From the NCBI GenBank assembly GCA_020809425.1, contig JAGGDC010000001.1:1873001-1937000 (forward strand): a stretch of DNA of 64,000 bases. The letters run 5' to 3'. Shown here in pieces: positions 43,801-54,401 of this stretch. The translations under genes and the position numbers were made by a program. Under the pieces are notes generated by a model. It had not been told where the DNA came from. It was given only the letters and a program-made list of their open reading frames with translations, and made no database searches. Positions within the stretch are counted from its first letter, which is position 1, and each line of letters begins with the position of its first letter. The stretch is from Candidatus Synoicihabitans palmerolidicus (GTDB lineage: Bacteria; Verrucomicrobiota; Verrucomicrobiia; Opitutales; Opitutaceae).

Positions 43801-45254
43801 CTCGTTGCCCGGCATACCACGCCGCTCCCGCTGGCACGTCTGCCATCCATCCTGAAATGGGATCTCCTCTGCGTTCCACTTCTTCACCAAGAGCAATAAA
43901 GAACGCCGGATAATACGGAGGGTAGCTGAAGTGAATACACCGCGGTTCTGCCAAATAGTGCACCAACGGCAGCGCTTACACCGCCAACAAAGCCGTCGCC
44001 GCCCACCTGGGGATCCGCCGCAACCCTTCACTGCTCGCCACCAGTACCATAAAAAAACCGGCCCCAAAAATAATAATCAATGGGCCACCACCACCGTGGG
44101 ACTGCGCTCGCCTTCCTCGGAATTCATCAACCCGTTCGCGAGTACCATCACCGCCAACGCGATCGCAAATACCGTGCGGAGCCGGTTGGTGCCTTCCTTC
44201 CGAAATCGATAGATCCACCCGGTCACAAAAAACGCCGTCAACACCAGTCCGCCTCCCGACCACAACTGATGGCCCAACGTTTCCTGAAGCGTGGTCAGTG
44301 TCTTATTTCCGCGTTTATTTAGACTCACCGGCGGTAACGCGGGGCTCAACGTCGTGCGCCAAACCTCCGGATCCGCTGTAGGATCATCAATTCGCAGCGC
44401 CAGATCCTGGGCAGCCAAAGCCACCGGCGAACCGGTCAACCCGATGTTTCGCACCATCCATGGCGTCACCACGAGACCCGCCACCACGATCGCGAGACTC
44501 AACCCCACCCACGATCGCCGCCACATCGCATGACCCACCGCCAACAACGTGCCCCACGGATAATCCGTCAAAAACAACACCCCCACCAAAGCTCCCGCTT
44601 CCGTCCACGCGATCCACCCACGACGACTGCTCGGCTCCTCCCCATCCGCCCAAACCAGCATCTGAAACAATCCCAACAATAATACCATCGCCCACGGCGT
44701 GCCATCCACCGCCACCGCGTGCGTCCAGACAGGAGCCGATATCAAGAGCGCCAACGCCGCCAGTCCGCCCACCATCGGATCAAACAACCGCGTCCCCAAC
44801 CGCCAAGTCTGCAGCGCCGCGACCCACACCACCACCACGTTTAAGCCCAGTAACAGATAGTCCGTCCCAAATCCCTCCGGCGGTGTCGGCGCTTCCGCAA
44901 ACAACGCCTCCCGCGTGGCGTCGGGCAACACGCCCAACACCAATCCAATCACGCCGGCATAGCCTGGCGCGTGATACAACTCCGGCAGCCTCTTCTCCAT
45001 CGCGAACAACTGCCCGTGTCTCTGCATCACCGCATGGGCCTGCGGATAATTGATCGAGGTGGTGAACCCTTGCCGGTCGCCCATGACCGGCCCAAATCCG
45101 CCTGTCGCAACGTTTCCTCCGTGCGGGGGCCATGGAATTGTTTGAACGCGACCGTAAACGACATCACCGCCAACCCGAGCCACAATGCCCCGACTTTGAG
45201 CGCCTGCGCTCCGCGACCTTGCTCCAACCAATGAATCCAACCTTGTGCGTTCAT
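43786..45254 (-). pseudogene. Polytopic membrane protein, GT-C/mannosyltransferase-like, frameshifted
   Basis: Multiple TM segments; QGFTTSINYPQAHAVMQRHGQLFAMEKRLPELYHAPGYAGVIGL...; C-terminal FSYPPYYPAFFIALGEEVERRGDPISGWMADVPAGAAWYAGQRVWAQP in another frame. Confidence 0.5.
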
Positions 45255-45276
45255 ACCGTGGCGTCGGAGACCGCAC

Positions 45277-46695
45277 TCAATCCGTGACGTCCAACTCCGG
45301 CCACAAGGCCAACTTGCGGTGGAGAGTCCGCCGACTGATGCCCATGAGTTTTGCCGCCCGGGTGCGATTTCCCCGCGCTTTCAGCAATGCCTCCCGCAAC
45401 AGACGTTTCTCATTCTCCTCCACGGAGAAATTTCCACCGCCCATCGCCCCGCCGGAGCCACTCGCACCTCCGGCTGCCCTCGCCGCCGCGCTGTCCGAAC
45501 CGAGACCGGTGCCTTCCCCCCTAAATTTCGGATCCAAATCATACTCTGTCAGCTTGCCTCCGCGGTGCAACACCATCGCATTCTCACAAAAATTACGCAG
45601 CTCCCGAATATTCCCGGGCCAACGATAACTGCTCAAGGTCGCCAATGCACCGGGTTCCACCGTCGGCACCGGCAACCCGTTCTCCTCCGCAAAGTACGTC
45701 AGATAATGCGCCAACAACGAAGCGATGTCACTCGTGCGCTCCCGCAGAGGCGGCATTTTGATGCCTACCACATTCAAGCGGAAAAACAGATCCTCCCGGA
45801 ACTTACCCTCCTGCACCAACGTTTCCAGATTCCGATTCGTCGCCGCCACCAGCCGGACGTCCAGATTTATGGGCTTGGTCCCTCCTACTCGTTCGATCGA
45901 CTTGGTCTCCAAAAACCGCAGCAACTTCACCTGCGTCGACGACGAGATCTCGCCGATCTCATCCAAAAACAAAGTCCCTCCATCCGCCGCTTCAAAGCGC
46001 CCGATCCGGCGCTCCATCGCCCCGGTGAACGATCCGCGTTCATGACCAAAAATTTCACTTTCCAATAAATTTTCCGACAACGCCGCACAGTGCACCGCCA
46101 CAAACGCGCCACGAGCCCGGAGGCTCGACTGATGAATCGCCTGCGCAATCAGCTCCTTGCCCGTCCCTGACTCCCCTTCCACTAGAATGGTCGCTTTCGA
46201 CGGCGCCACCAACTTCACCCGATCAATAACCTCCACCAACTTCACTGAATCTCCCACGATCCCCTTGAAGTTGAACTTTTCGTCCAGCCGTTCGTGCAGT
46301 TGCTTCACTTCCACCTCGAGCGTGCGACTCTTCAGCGCCCGATTGATCAATATCTCCAGACGCTCGATATTCACCGGCTTGGTCAAAAAATCCACCGCCC
46401 CGCGCCGCATCGCCTCCACCACCGTATCGATGCTGCCATAAGCCGTCATCATCAGGACCGCCGGTCGGTTCGGTAGGGTCAGCGCTTTATCAATCACCTT
46501 CAACCCACTCTTACCCGGCATCCGCAAATCCGTAACGACCACGTCATAGGTCTCGGCCCCCATTAAATTAAACGCCTCATCCGCACTTCCCGCCACCGAC
46601 ACTTCAAAACTATCCTCCAAAGCCTGCTGCAGCCCTTCGCGAGTATGCCGTTCGTCGTCCACAATGAGCACTGTTGGAACCATACTCCATCTCAC
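45277..46695 (-). CDS. Sigma-54-dependent response regulator (NtrC family)
   Basis: 472 aa; TVLIVDDERHTREGLQQAL, VEGESGTGKELIAQAIH, IFGHERGSFTGAMERRIGRFEAADGGTLFLDEIGEIS, GNRTRAAKLMGISRRTLHRKL. Confidence 0.93.
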   Translation of the reverse strand: MRWSMVPTVLIVDDERHTREGLQQALEDSFEVSVAGSADEAFNLMGAETYDVVVTDLRMPGKSGLKVIDKALTLPNRPAVLMMTAYGSIDTVVEAMRRGAVDFLTKPVNIERLEILINRALKSRTLEVEVKQLHERLDEKFNFKGIVGDSVKLVEVIDRVKLVAPSKATILVEGESGTGKELIAQAIHQSSLRARGAFVAVHCAALSENLLESEIFGHERGSFTGAMERRIGRFEAADGGTLFLDEIGEISSSTQVKLLRFLETKSIERVGGTKPINLDVRLVAATNRNLETLVQEGKFREDLFFRLNVVGIKMPPLRERTSDIASLLAHYLTYFAEENGLPVPTVEPGALATLSSYRWPGNIRELRNFCENAMVLHRGGKLTEYDLDPKFRGEGTGLGSDSAAARAAGGASGSGGAMGGGNFSVEENEKRLLREALLKARGNRTRAAKLMGISRRTLHRKLALWPELDVTD

Positions 46696-46849
46696 GCTTA
46701 CCTTTCCCTTGGCGTCAAGTCATGATGCGACAAATTGTCACACCTCACGACCATTCGGAACCGCTCTGCGCCGCCAAGGTCGTAGTGCTTACTTCTCATT
46801 ACCCGAAGTTTCACCTTCGGTCCCCCCTCCCCCTCCCCCTTCCCTTGTC

Positions 46850-47378
46850 GTGAAATCCCCCACCCCTTTCCGTCAGGTCCTCCTTGGTTTAGCCCTCACT
46901 CCGTGGATCCTCCTGTCCTCAGGTTGCACGCTACTCCAACCTCCAGCGCCGACCTACCTCGATCGAGAACCGGTCACCTATGCCATCATACTCTACCTGG
47001 CCGAGGGGGAATCCCTCACTTCCGAAGAGCGGACCTATGCGCTCTCCTTCGCTCGCGACCCCTTGCTCGCGACCCCTTGCTCGCGACCCCTTGCTCGCCA
47101 GTGGACTTATCATGCCAGAAGACGGGCTGATCGACGACGCCGAACGCGCCCAACTCCTCTTCCGCGCTCGCATGGAAAACGGTCAATTGGGCGAAATCGC
47201 CGGAGTCCCCGCCGTCACCGAAGGTCGCACCGTCTTCCTGGCCAATCCTCGTCGCCTCACTGACCGTATTTGGTGGGACGCCTCCTACCCGCAAGGAATT
47301 CCTCCCTACTACGGTGGGGGCTTCGACCAATTTCCCTCCCCCGGTCCCGGCTGGGGTTACCCCAATCGCCGGAACTAG
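46850..47378 (+). pseudogene. Putative lipoprotein, frame broken by a 14-bp tandem repeat
   Basis: GTG start: VKSPTPFRQVLLGLALTPWILLSSGCTLLQPPAPTYLDREPVTYAIILYLAEGESLTSEERTYALSFARDPLL..., joined (if the repeat count is 1 mod 3) to ASGLIMPEDGLIDDAERAQLLFRARMENGQLGEIAGVPAVTEGRTVFLANPRRLTDRIWWD...*. Confidence 0.65.
47051..47092 (+). repeat. 14-bp tandem repeat, 3 perfect units
   Basis: (GCTCGCGACCCCTT)x3 followed by GCTCGCCAGTGG. Confidence 0.98.
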
Positions 47379-47424
47379 GACCGTGGTCATCGCTACGAAG
47401 GCGATCGCCGCGTGGACCTACCCG

Positions 47425-48954
47425 AATGGCGCTTAGTTAGGCGAGCAGTTGCGTGAGATTGCTCGTCCGTCAAACCTTCTAAGTTAATGCCTAATAATAG
47501 GTTGCGGAATACTGGCTTATTGGTAGTGCAACTGCATGAAGATCAACACGTTGTATCTGCCAGGGTTTTCGCATCGCTTGTGTGGGAGACGCTCCAATGG
47601 TGCGGCCGCTAGACTGATTGAGCGGGCGGTTAAGCTCGATGGGCTCGCGGCGCTGGTGGCGCGCTTTGTGGCTCCGAGCACATTTGCAGGCATCGGTAAG
47701 CGGGACCGGATCTTTACGCCTTGGGTGACCTTTTGCGCGTTTCTTGGGCAAGTGCTGCAGCGTGGTGCGAGCTGCCGCGATGCGGTTCGCCGGGTGCAAG
47801 CATGGCATCTGCAGGCCGGGGCGGCGACGTCGGTCGACGATGCCACCGGTGGCTATTGCCAAGCCCGGGCGCGGTTGCCGATCACGGTCTTGCGCACCGT
47901 ATTCAGCCAGCCGTCTCGTGGAGGTAGCTCATCAACGCACCCGCGAGGCCGATCATTGGCTCGGTCACAACGTGAAGGTGATCGATGGCGGCGGGCTTTC
48001 CATGCCCGACACCACGGCCAATCGGAAAGTTTATCCTTACGCGGGGTGCCAGCGCAAAGGATGCGGTTTCCTCACCGGCCAGATGGAGGGAATGTTCTCC
48101 CTGGCAACCGGCCATTTGGTGAAGTTCGTCCTGTCCTCATGGAAGGCGAGTGAGGCCCCGCTGGCGCGCCAATTGATCGGTTGGGTGCACAGGGGAGAGG
48201 TGCTCCTGGCTGCTCGCGGGTTCTGCAACTGGATTTTCATCAGCCTTGTGCAACGCAAGGGTGTGGATGTGGTGATGCGCTTGCATCAATCGCGTCGGAC
48301 AGGCACCGGCAAAGTCTGCTGGCCCAAACCCCAGCGACAGGGCCGGTGGGAAAAATGTTTGTGGAACGAGCTGCCTGAGAGCCTGACTTTGCGCATGGTG
48401 CGCTTTCGAACCGAGGTGCGCGGCTTCCGCACCCAGCACATCGCGGTGGTGACCACGCTGCTCGATGAAGAAAAGTATCCCGACGCGGCCATTGCCCAAC
48501 TCTACCTGCGCCGCTGACAGGTGGAACTGAACTGCCGGGACATCACGACGACCCTCGGGCTCGACGTGCTACGCACGCGCACCCCGGCGATGATCGCAAA
48601 GGAAATCCACTTGCAGGCCATCGCCTACAACTTGGTGCGCCTGCTCATGCTCGAAGCCGCACGCCAGCATGACGTGGCACCAATGCGCCTGTCTTTCCAA
48701 GGCACCATCAGCACGCTGCGGGCGTTCGCCCACCTGCTCTCAGGCAGTGCGCGCGAAGCGAACCAACGCTTCGAAGATCTGCTCCTCGCATTGGCCGCCG
48801 ACCCGGTGCCCTAACGCCCGCATCGCAGTGAACCACGCGCCGTCAAACGAAGGCCCAAAGTCTACCAACTGATGACCAAGCCTCGGCGGCACATGCGCGT
48901 ATCCAAATCACGGCTACTAAAATAGACGAATAGACCCCTTAACTAAGTGCCATT
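47425..48954 (+). mobile_element. IS4-family element, disrupted transposase
   Basis: Inverted repeats AATGGCGCTTAGTTAGG / AATGGCACTTAGTTAAGG. Transposase pieces: TFAGIGKRDRIFTPWVTFCAFLGQVL | NVKVIDGGGLSMPDTTANRKVYP...IAQLYLRR*QVELNCRDITTTLGLDVLR... Confidence 0.82.
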
Positions 48955-49019
48955 CCACCCTGAGGTGGTGTTTTGAAGGTTATTTGAGGAGGGAAAACAA
49001 GACTTTACGTTGATTGATT

Positions 49020-49200
49020 TTGGCGGAGCGAACCGGGCCGGGACGATGAAGACCGCGCAGCGGTCCGTCCCGCCGGGCGGTGAGCGCCGATCCGAAGATG
49101 ACATGGGGGGGCGTTGTCAGGAGCGACGAAGTCGCAAGAACTGACAATGTTATGACTACGAATCAAATACCCCCCCACATCATCCGCCAGCGATTCAAAC
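49020..49200 (+). ncRNA. Candidate IS110 bridge RNA (structured leader)
   Basis: Nested inverted repeats: GACCGC-GCA-GCGGTC; outer G7 (49105-49111) / C7 (49170-49176) enclosing TTGTCAG...CTGACAA and GCGAC-GAA-GTCGC. Confidence 0.4.
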
Positions 49201-50253
49201 CGGTTGGGCGAAGTAATCAAGCTGGGCATCGACGTGCACATTGAAAAATACGTCATCGTCATGAAGATCGACGGCAGCGCGCCGGAGCGGGCGAAACGCT
49301 TCACTCCGGAGCAGTTCATCGTCTGGGTGCATGAACTCGCCGGCCGGTGCGACCAGCTCTACAGCTGCTACGAGGCCGGTCCGTTTGGCTTCAACCTACA
49401 CCGTCGACTCCAAGAGATGGGCGTGACCAATCACGTGATCCGCCCGATCAATTGGGATGAACACGGCAAGAACGTTAAGACCGACGCGCGTGATGCGACG
49501 CAGATGATGCTATGCTTGGACGGATACCTGCGCGGCAACCATCGCAGCTTCAGCACGGTGCGCGTGCCCCAGTGAAACCGAGGAACGGCGGCGCAGCATC
49601 CCCCGCCAACGCCAGAGCTTGATCAAGGAGCGCAAGCGGCTGGCGGCGAAGGCGCGAGGTCACGTGATGTATTACGGCGGGCGCCTCCAGGGGGGGAATG
49701 GTGGAAACCAAGACGCTGGAAGGATCTGGACGAACAGCTCGAGACCCACGTGCTGGGGCTGCTGGAGCCTCTCAGGACAATCCTGTTGGCGATCGAAGAA
49801 CAGATCGTGCTCGTGGGGAAGCGACTGGAGGAAATGTGCGAGGTGGCGCTGCCCAAGGGCATGGGCACAGTCATCTTCGAACAAATGGAACGAGAAGTCT
49901 GTGATTGGAACCGTTTCGATACCCGCAAGCAGGTGGGCAGCTACACCGGGTTGTGTCCCAGTGAAGACCCCAGTGACAGGCGCCGTTTCCAGGGCTCGAT
50001 CACCAAGCACGGCAATCCACGTTTAAGACACATGCTCATCGAGTGCGTCTGGTTGCTGATACACTGGAACCCGGACTACCGAGGCATCGTGAAGTGGCGA
50101 GACAAGCTGCTGGAAGCCAAGCTGACCAAGGCGAAGATCGTCGTCGCCATCGTTCGACAGTTTGCGGTGGATTGGTGGCGAATCAGAACGGGCAAAGCCA
50201 CGCCGGACCAATTTGGATTAGCCATGAACGAATTACCCGCGATGAGTGGCTGA
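49195..50253 (+). pseudogene. IS110-family transposase, frameshifted
   Basis: VIKLGIDVHIEKYVIVMK, YEAGPFGFNLHRRLQEMGVTNHVIRPINWDEHGKNVKTDARDATQM | FDTRKQVGSYTGLCPSEDPSDRRRFQGSITKHGNPRLRHMLIECVWLLI. Confidence 0.9.
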
Positions 50254-50482
50254 AATCACCATCGACGGAGCGAAATAGACGATTTTAGCGGAGTGTGCCC
50301 GACCTGACCCCTGTCGCTTTTGATGTGATATTCTTGAAGATTGGGCAGCCTCGCTTCTGCAGCCTGTAGTGACCGAATGGATATGTCATAGTGTGCTCCC
50401 CGTTGACGGGGACACGGATAGCAGGAAATCCCGGCCTCATACCGAGTCCGTGGTGGCTCAGAAGACGCAAAAATCAAATCCA

Positions 50483-50548
50483 CCACCTTCAACTCAATCC
50501 ACTACCACCTTCAACTCAATCCACTACCACCTTCAACTCAATCCACTG
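50483..50548 (+). repeat. 22-bp tandem repeat, 3 units
   Basis: (CCACCTTCAACTCAATCCACTA)x3, last unit ending in G. Confidence 0.97.
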
Positions 50549-50757
50549 AATGTAACTGACCCCCCCCAAACGGAATCACTCTTGACGACTATCCCCATGG
50601 CAGGGGTCAGGCTTTGTAGTTTGTAGTTGAACGGAAGCAAGACCGTCTTTTCTGTTCCAAGATTGCCCCAGAGTGTGACCTAAGTGGATCCGAATTTGCA
50701 CTTTGCACCTAAGTCCGACCGTTTCTTTGACCACCCTAGGAGTCTAAATGCCGCATC

Positions 50758-52098
50758 CTAATTCAACCGTTGCTGGAGTCGTTCCACAATTGCAAGTGCG
50801 CGGCCAGCGATCACGCGGAATTCGGGACTCACCGTCGTTTCGTCTGCGGCAACTAGTCGCCAAAACGTGACGGCCCACACTACGGCTTTCCTCCACGCAG
50901 GCTCGAGCGCCGGCAAGGGTGGTGTAGGAACGAAGTCCACGTCACGCAATTCGCCCTGTGCCGTCGGTGCCCAGCGCATCGGCAGCATGTCGTAGACTGG
51001 CGCGGGTATAAACGGGAGCGAGTCATCGAACCAGAACCCCAGGTTGCCGGCATGCATATCAGTGTTGCCGATCAGCGCACCGAAACAGGCGAGCTTTCGC
51101 ACCGTCTCCAATCCCGCTGTATTCACGAGTCCAGCACGGTGGAGAAATTCCCCCCGACTGACCCAATCTGGGCGGGCGGCATCTCCAAACGTGCCCGCCA
51201 AGGCCTCGAGCGAAACCACTCCACGTCGGCCATGGACGCCTACGCGATCAAACCTCGGCACAATAAGGAACCGACGCTGCTCGACATCCCGCACCTGCAC
51301 CGAACAATTGTCACCGTTCGCCTCTGCCAACACTTGAGTCGCATGCGCTTCAGCCGACAAAAGATCCGCCCAACGCCGTCCCACCGGATTGCCTAGCGGA
51401 GGACTGAACTTAATCAAAGCATGACTCGGTTCGGGTTCAGTGTGATAATAGACGGCCAACTTTGGTTGCTCGCCACCGGCCGAACTTCCTAGGATACCCC
51501 CGCTCAGAACATCGTCCACCAAGCGACTCAGTTCGTTAATCCCGCGAGGAATCGGCAACCCATCGGTTTGCGTAAACTGGAAGTGGTTCTGCCAATTGCC
51601 ATCACCCACCAAAAGATTGCCCGACAAATTTTCCCCATCAACCACCTGATAGCGCAGGATGTCGTCATCGCTCCAAAGCCGCGGATCCGGGGGCAGACCG
51701 AGTGACTGAGCGACTGAACCGCGCGCCCTGGCTCGCCCCAAAAAACCCTGCGAGCGCACATCGCCGAGGAAAAACGGAAAACCCTCCCCAAATCCATCCA
51801 CCACCCCTGCCGCGTGCTCCCACTCCGGCGGACTGCCCAGCCACTCAACCTTCCAGCCCCCACACAAGGCATGCAGCACCGCCCAAGCCCGAGCCCTGCC
51901 CTGCTCGTTGATTCGATAAATCGTCCAGCGATCTTCGTGCTGCAGCCGACGCCGAAGCGCATATTGCGTGCGCCTCGCAGACCCCAAGGCAACCACCCTC
52001 TCTCCCAGCTCTCCGAGACGGCGCGATACGGTTGGCTGGGCGACACCTTCCCGTTCCATCAGACCGCGAGCCGTTAGAGGACCAGACGCTTGGAGCAA
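50758..52098 (-). CDS. yjjJ: HipA-family kinase-like protein with N-terminal winged HTH (YjjJ/HipH type)
   Basis: 446 aa, TTG start in the track; VAQPTVSRRLGELGERVVALG wHTH; GSSAGGEQPKLAVY, HALIKFSPP, ANGDNCSVQVRDVEQRRFLIVPRFDR, ACFGALIGNTDMHAGNLGFWF. Confidence 0.85.
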   Translation of the reverse strand: MLQASGPLTARGLMEREGVAQPTVSRRLGELGERVVALGSARRTQYALRRRLQHEDRWTIYRINEQGRARAWAVLHALCGGWKVEWLGSPPEWEHAAGVVDGFGEGFPFFLGDVRSQGFLGRARARGSVAQSLGLPPDPRLWSDDDILRYQVVDGENLSGNLLVGDGNWQNHFQFTQTDGLPIPRGINELSRLVDDVLSGGILGSSAGGEQPKLAVYYHTEPEPSHALIKFSPPLGNPVGRRWADLLSAEAHATQVLAEANGDNCSVQVRDVEQRRFLIVPRFDRVGVHGRRGVVSLEALAGTFGDAARPDWVSRGEFLHRAGLVNTAGLETVRKLACFGALIGNTDMHAGNLGFWFDDSLPFIPAPVYDMLPMRWAPTAQGELRDVDFVPTPPLPALEPAWRKAVVWAVTFWRLVAADETTVSPEFRVIAGRALAIVERLQQRLN

Positions 52099-52599
52099 GA
52101 GTTGGAGACGCTGAGAAGTGAGTTGACGAGAACGAGCAATTATTCCTTTATGAATAGATTACAAGACTATTTTATATCCTATTAATCAACTAGTAACGGG
52201 CTTATTTAGCCCTGATTAGAATAGATTTAAATAAGCTTACATATTTTCGCGATTCGATCAAAGGGGCGATCCGAAGGATCATGCTTTGTGGTTTTTGGGG
52301 GCCGGAAAAGGGGGCCGGGAAAAGGGGTCAAACTTTGCACTTTGCACTCCTACACCTTGCTTTTCGAACGCATGGCCCCTGCGATGAGGCTCGTTACTTG
52401 AGCCGTTCGCGCGAGGGGAGAAACTTGAGACAGGGCGCTCCACGCCATTCAGCTCAAGTGCCTAATCAGACTGCGATTCGCACTTTTCGGACCGCCGTAA
52501 TTCGTCTTCAATAGCCGCCTGCATTTCCGCCGGATCATCGGGCGTGATCATGATGGTGCAGGCTCCCAGTCCTACCACCAAGGGCATGGTCTTTTGTTT

Positions 52600-54401
52600 T
52601 AGGAATGGGAACGGATGGCGCGCAGGGAGATATGCGTAGAATGTTGGCAGGATTCGAAGACGTGCGGCAGGGGCCGCTCGGGCCAGTGTTGGGCGCAGAC
52701 GCGCAGCAGGACGCTGCGCAAGAGGGCGAGGTTGGCCCAGGGGGGCGTTGACGTTGCGGGTACGCGAGTGGTCTTCGCGCCAGCAGGCGTCGCGGCGCCA
52801 GTGGTTGCGGATCTCCACTCCGCCCCAGTGCCCGCGGATCAAGGCGCGCATTTGCGCAGGGCTGCGTTCTGCGGGTGCCAGGCTGCTGGCGTAGGCGCGT
52901 TGCTCGCAACTTTCGGTGAGGTCGCGTTTTCGCACCGTGGTTTTGTCGACGAGCACCAGGCTGCGCAGCCCGGGGTAGTCGGCTTGCGAGGGCGTGGCCA
53001 CCACCACGGACACCCGCCAGGTGGTCACGCGGCCCCGACTCGGATCGGTCAGCTCAAAAAAGGGGGTGGAACGGTCCGGGCGCGCTGGACCAGCGCGCTC
53101 AGCTGGGGTTGGTTGCCTTTGATCTGGGGCACATACTCGCCGCCTTTTTCCACGATGGTGCGGGCCTGCTCGCGGGTGGCGTGCAAGGCGTCGCCGGTGT
53201 GACGATCTGCTCGTCCACCGACGCGGCGGCCAACACCTCACCGACGCGGGCCTGTTCACTGCGCGGGGTGTTTTCCTTTTGATCGACGATGGCCAGGGCG
53301 ACCGGCGCGCCGGTGTCGGCCTCGACCAGGCTGAGCACCCCGACCGCGTCGCGGATAAACTTTCCGTCCAGGGCGAGCGCTCCGGGCAGGGCACCGGCGT
53401 GGGCTGTGAGCCAGCGGTTGTGAGGGCCTGGGCAAAGGCCTCCGGATACGAGCCGGGTGAGCACGTCGTAAAACACGCTGTAACTGGGAGCCAGGCGGAC
53501 CTTTTTGCCGGCCTCACGGGGCAGGGCCAGGGCGAAGCGCTGGTCTTGGTCGAGCAGGTTGGCCATACGAGCGATCGACGCGATGTCGCGCCGGCCGGCC
53601 AGCAGCGCGAGCGCCACGAGGCCAAGAACCGGACCGATCTTGAAGCGGGTGTTTTTGGCGCGCGGATCGGGCACGCCGCACAGGGCCTCCAACAGAGAGG
53701 ACAACTGGCCGTTTTTGAGCGGCAGGGTGGCGGTGGGCGCGCGGCGCAGTCCCGCCCGGCAGTCCCCGGGCAAAGCGGGGTCGGGGGCGCTCAGCAGGGC
53801 CTTGGCCGAGGGGTGCAGGGGCCGCAGCAGCCACAGGTGCTATGGGTTTGCCGTGAAGTCGCCTCGGTGCCGTTCGTAACCCTGGCTGGTCCCGACCGGC
53901 TCCCATGCGGAGGCCTTGTAGCACGTGCCTTGGTAGGCCTCCGGGTCGGTGAAGGTCTCGGCTAGCAGCGGCCGATAGCCGAAGCGTTCCTGCCAATGGC
54001 CCGGCAACGTGCGCACCGCCGCAGCGAGCACCTGGGAGGCGAAATTGGGCTCCTCCGCCGCGCTTGGTGAGCAGTAGAAAGCGGCGGTTTTGCACCACCA
54101 GGGAAAGCCGCTCGACCTGGCGGGTCGCATCCCAGCCCACCCACCGGTCCCGGTCCTTGAGCGCGTAGCAGGCCGGACCCCACGCCAGCAGCGCCACACC
54201 GCCCGCCCCCCTCTTTCGACAATCTGGCGCAGGTAATCGCCCACCGAATGCCCGGATCCCAAGTAGTGCCGCTCGTGCAGCTGCGCGTCGAACCACTCCT
54301 GCTCGGCCGCAGTGGCCGCGCACCTCCACGTTTCGATCCCAGTGCTTCTGCTCCGGGGTTGCGTTCGTCGCTTCCCTTTCCGTTTCACCTTTAGATTTCA
54401 T
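52600..54401 (-). pseudogene. ISAs1-like transposase with N-terminal DUF4338 (DruA-like) domain, many frameshifts
   Basis: ERHYLGSGHSVGDYLRQIVERGG, GYRPLLAETFTDPEAYQGTCYKASAWEPVGTSQGYERHRGDFTANP (DUF4338-like), then LLEALCGVPDPRAKNTRFKIGPVLGLVALALLAGRRDIASIARMA...ALALDGKFIRDAVGVLSLVEADTGAPVALAIVDQKENTPRSEQ (ISAs1-like). Confidence 0.75.

Noticed and set aside
50483-50548. CRISPR array
   Set aside because: The 22-bp units are directly contiguous with no spacers and no cas genes nearby.
52462-52590. C-terminal stretch TMPLVVGLGACTIMITPDDPAEMQAAIEDELRRSEKCESQSD as a separate gene
   Set aside because: Too short and without a recognisable family; could be flank of the ISAs1 element, so not called.
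52600-54401. Complete Druantia defence system
   Set aside because: Only a DruA-like domain fused to an ISAs1 transposase is present; no DruB-E genes and the frame is broken.
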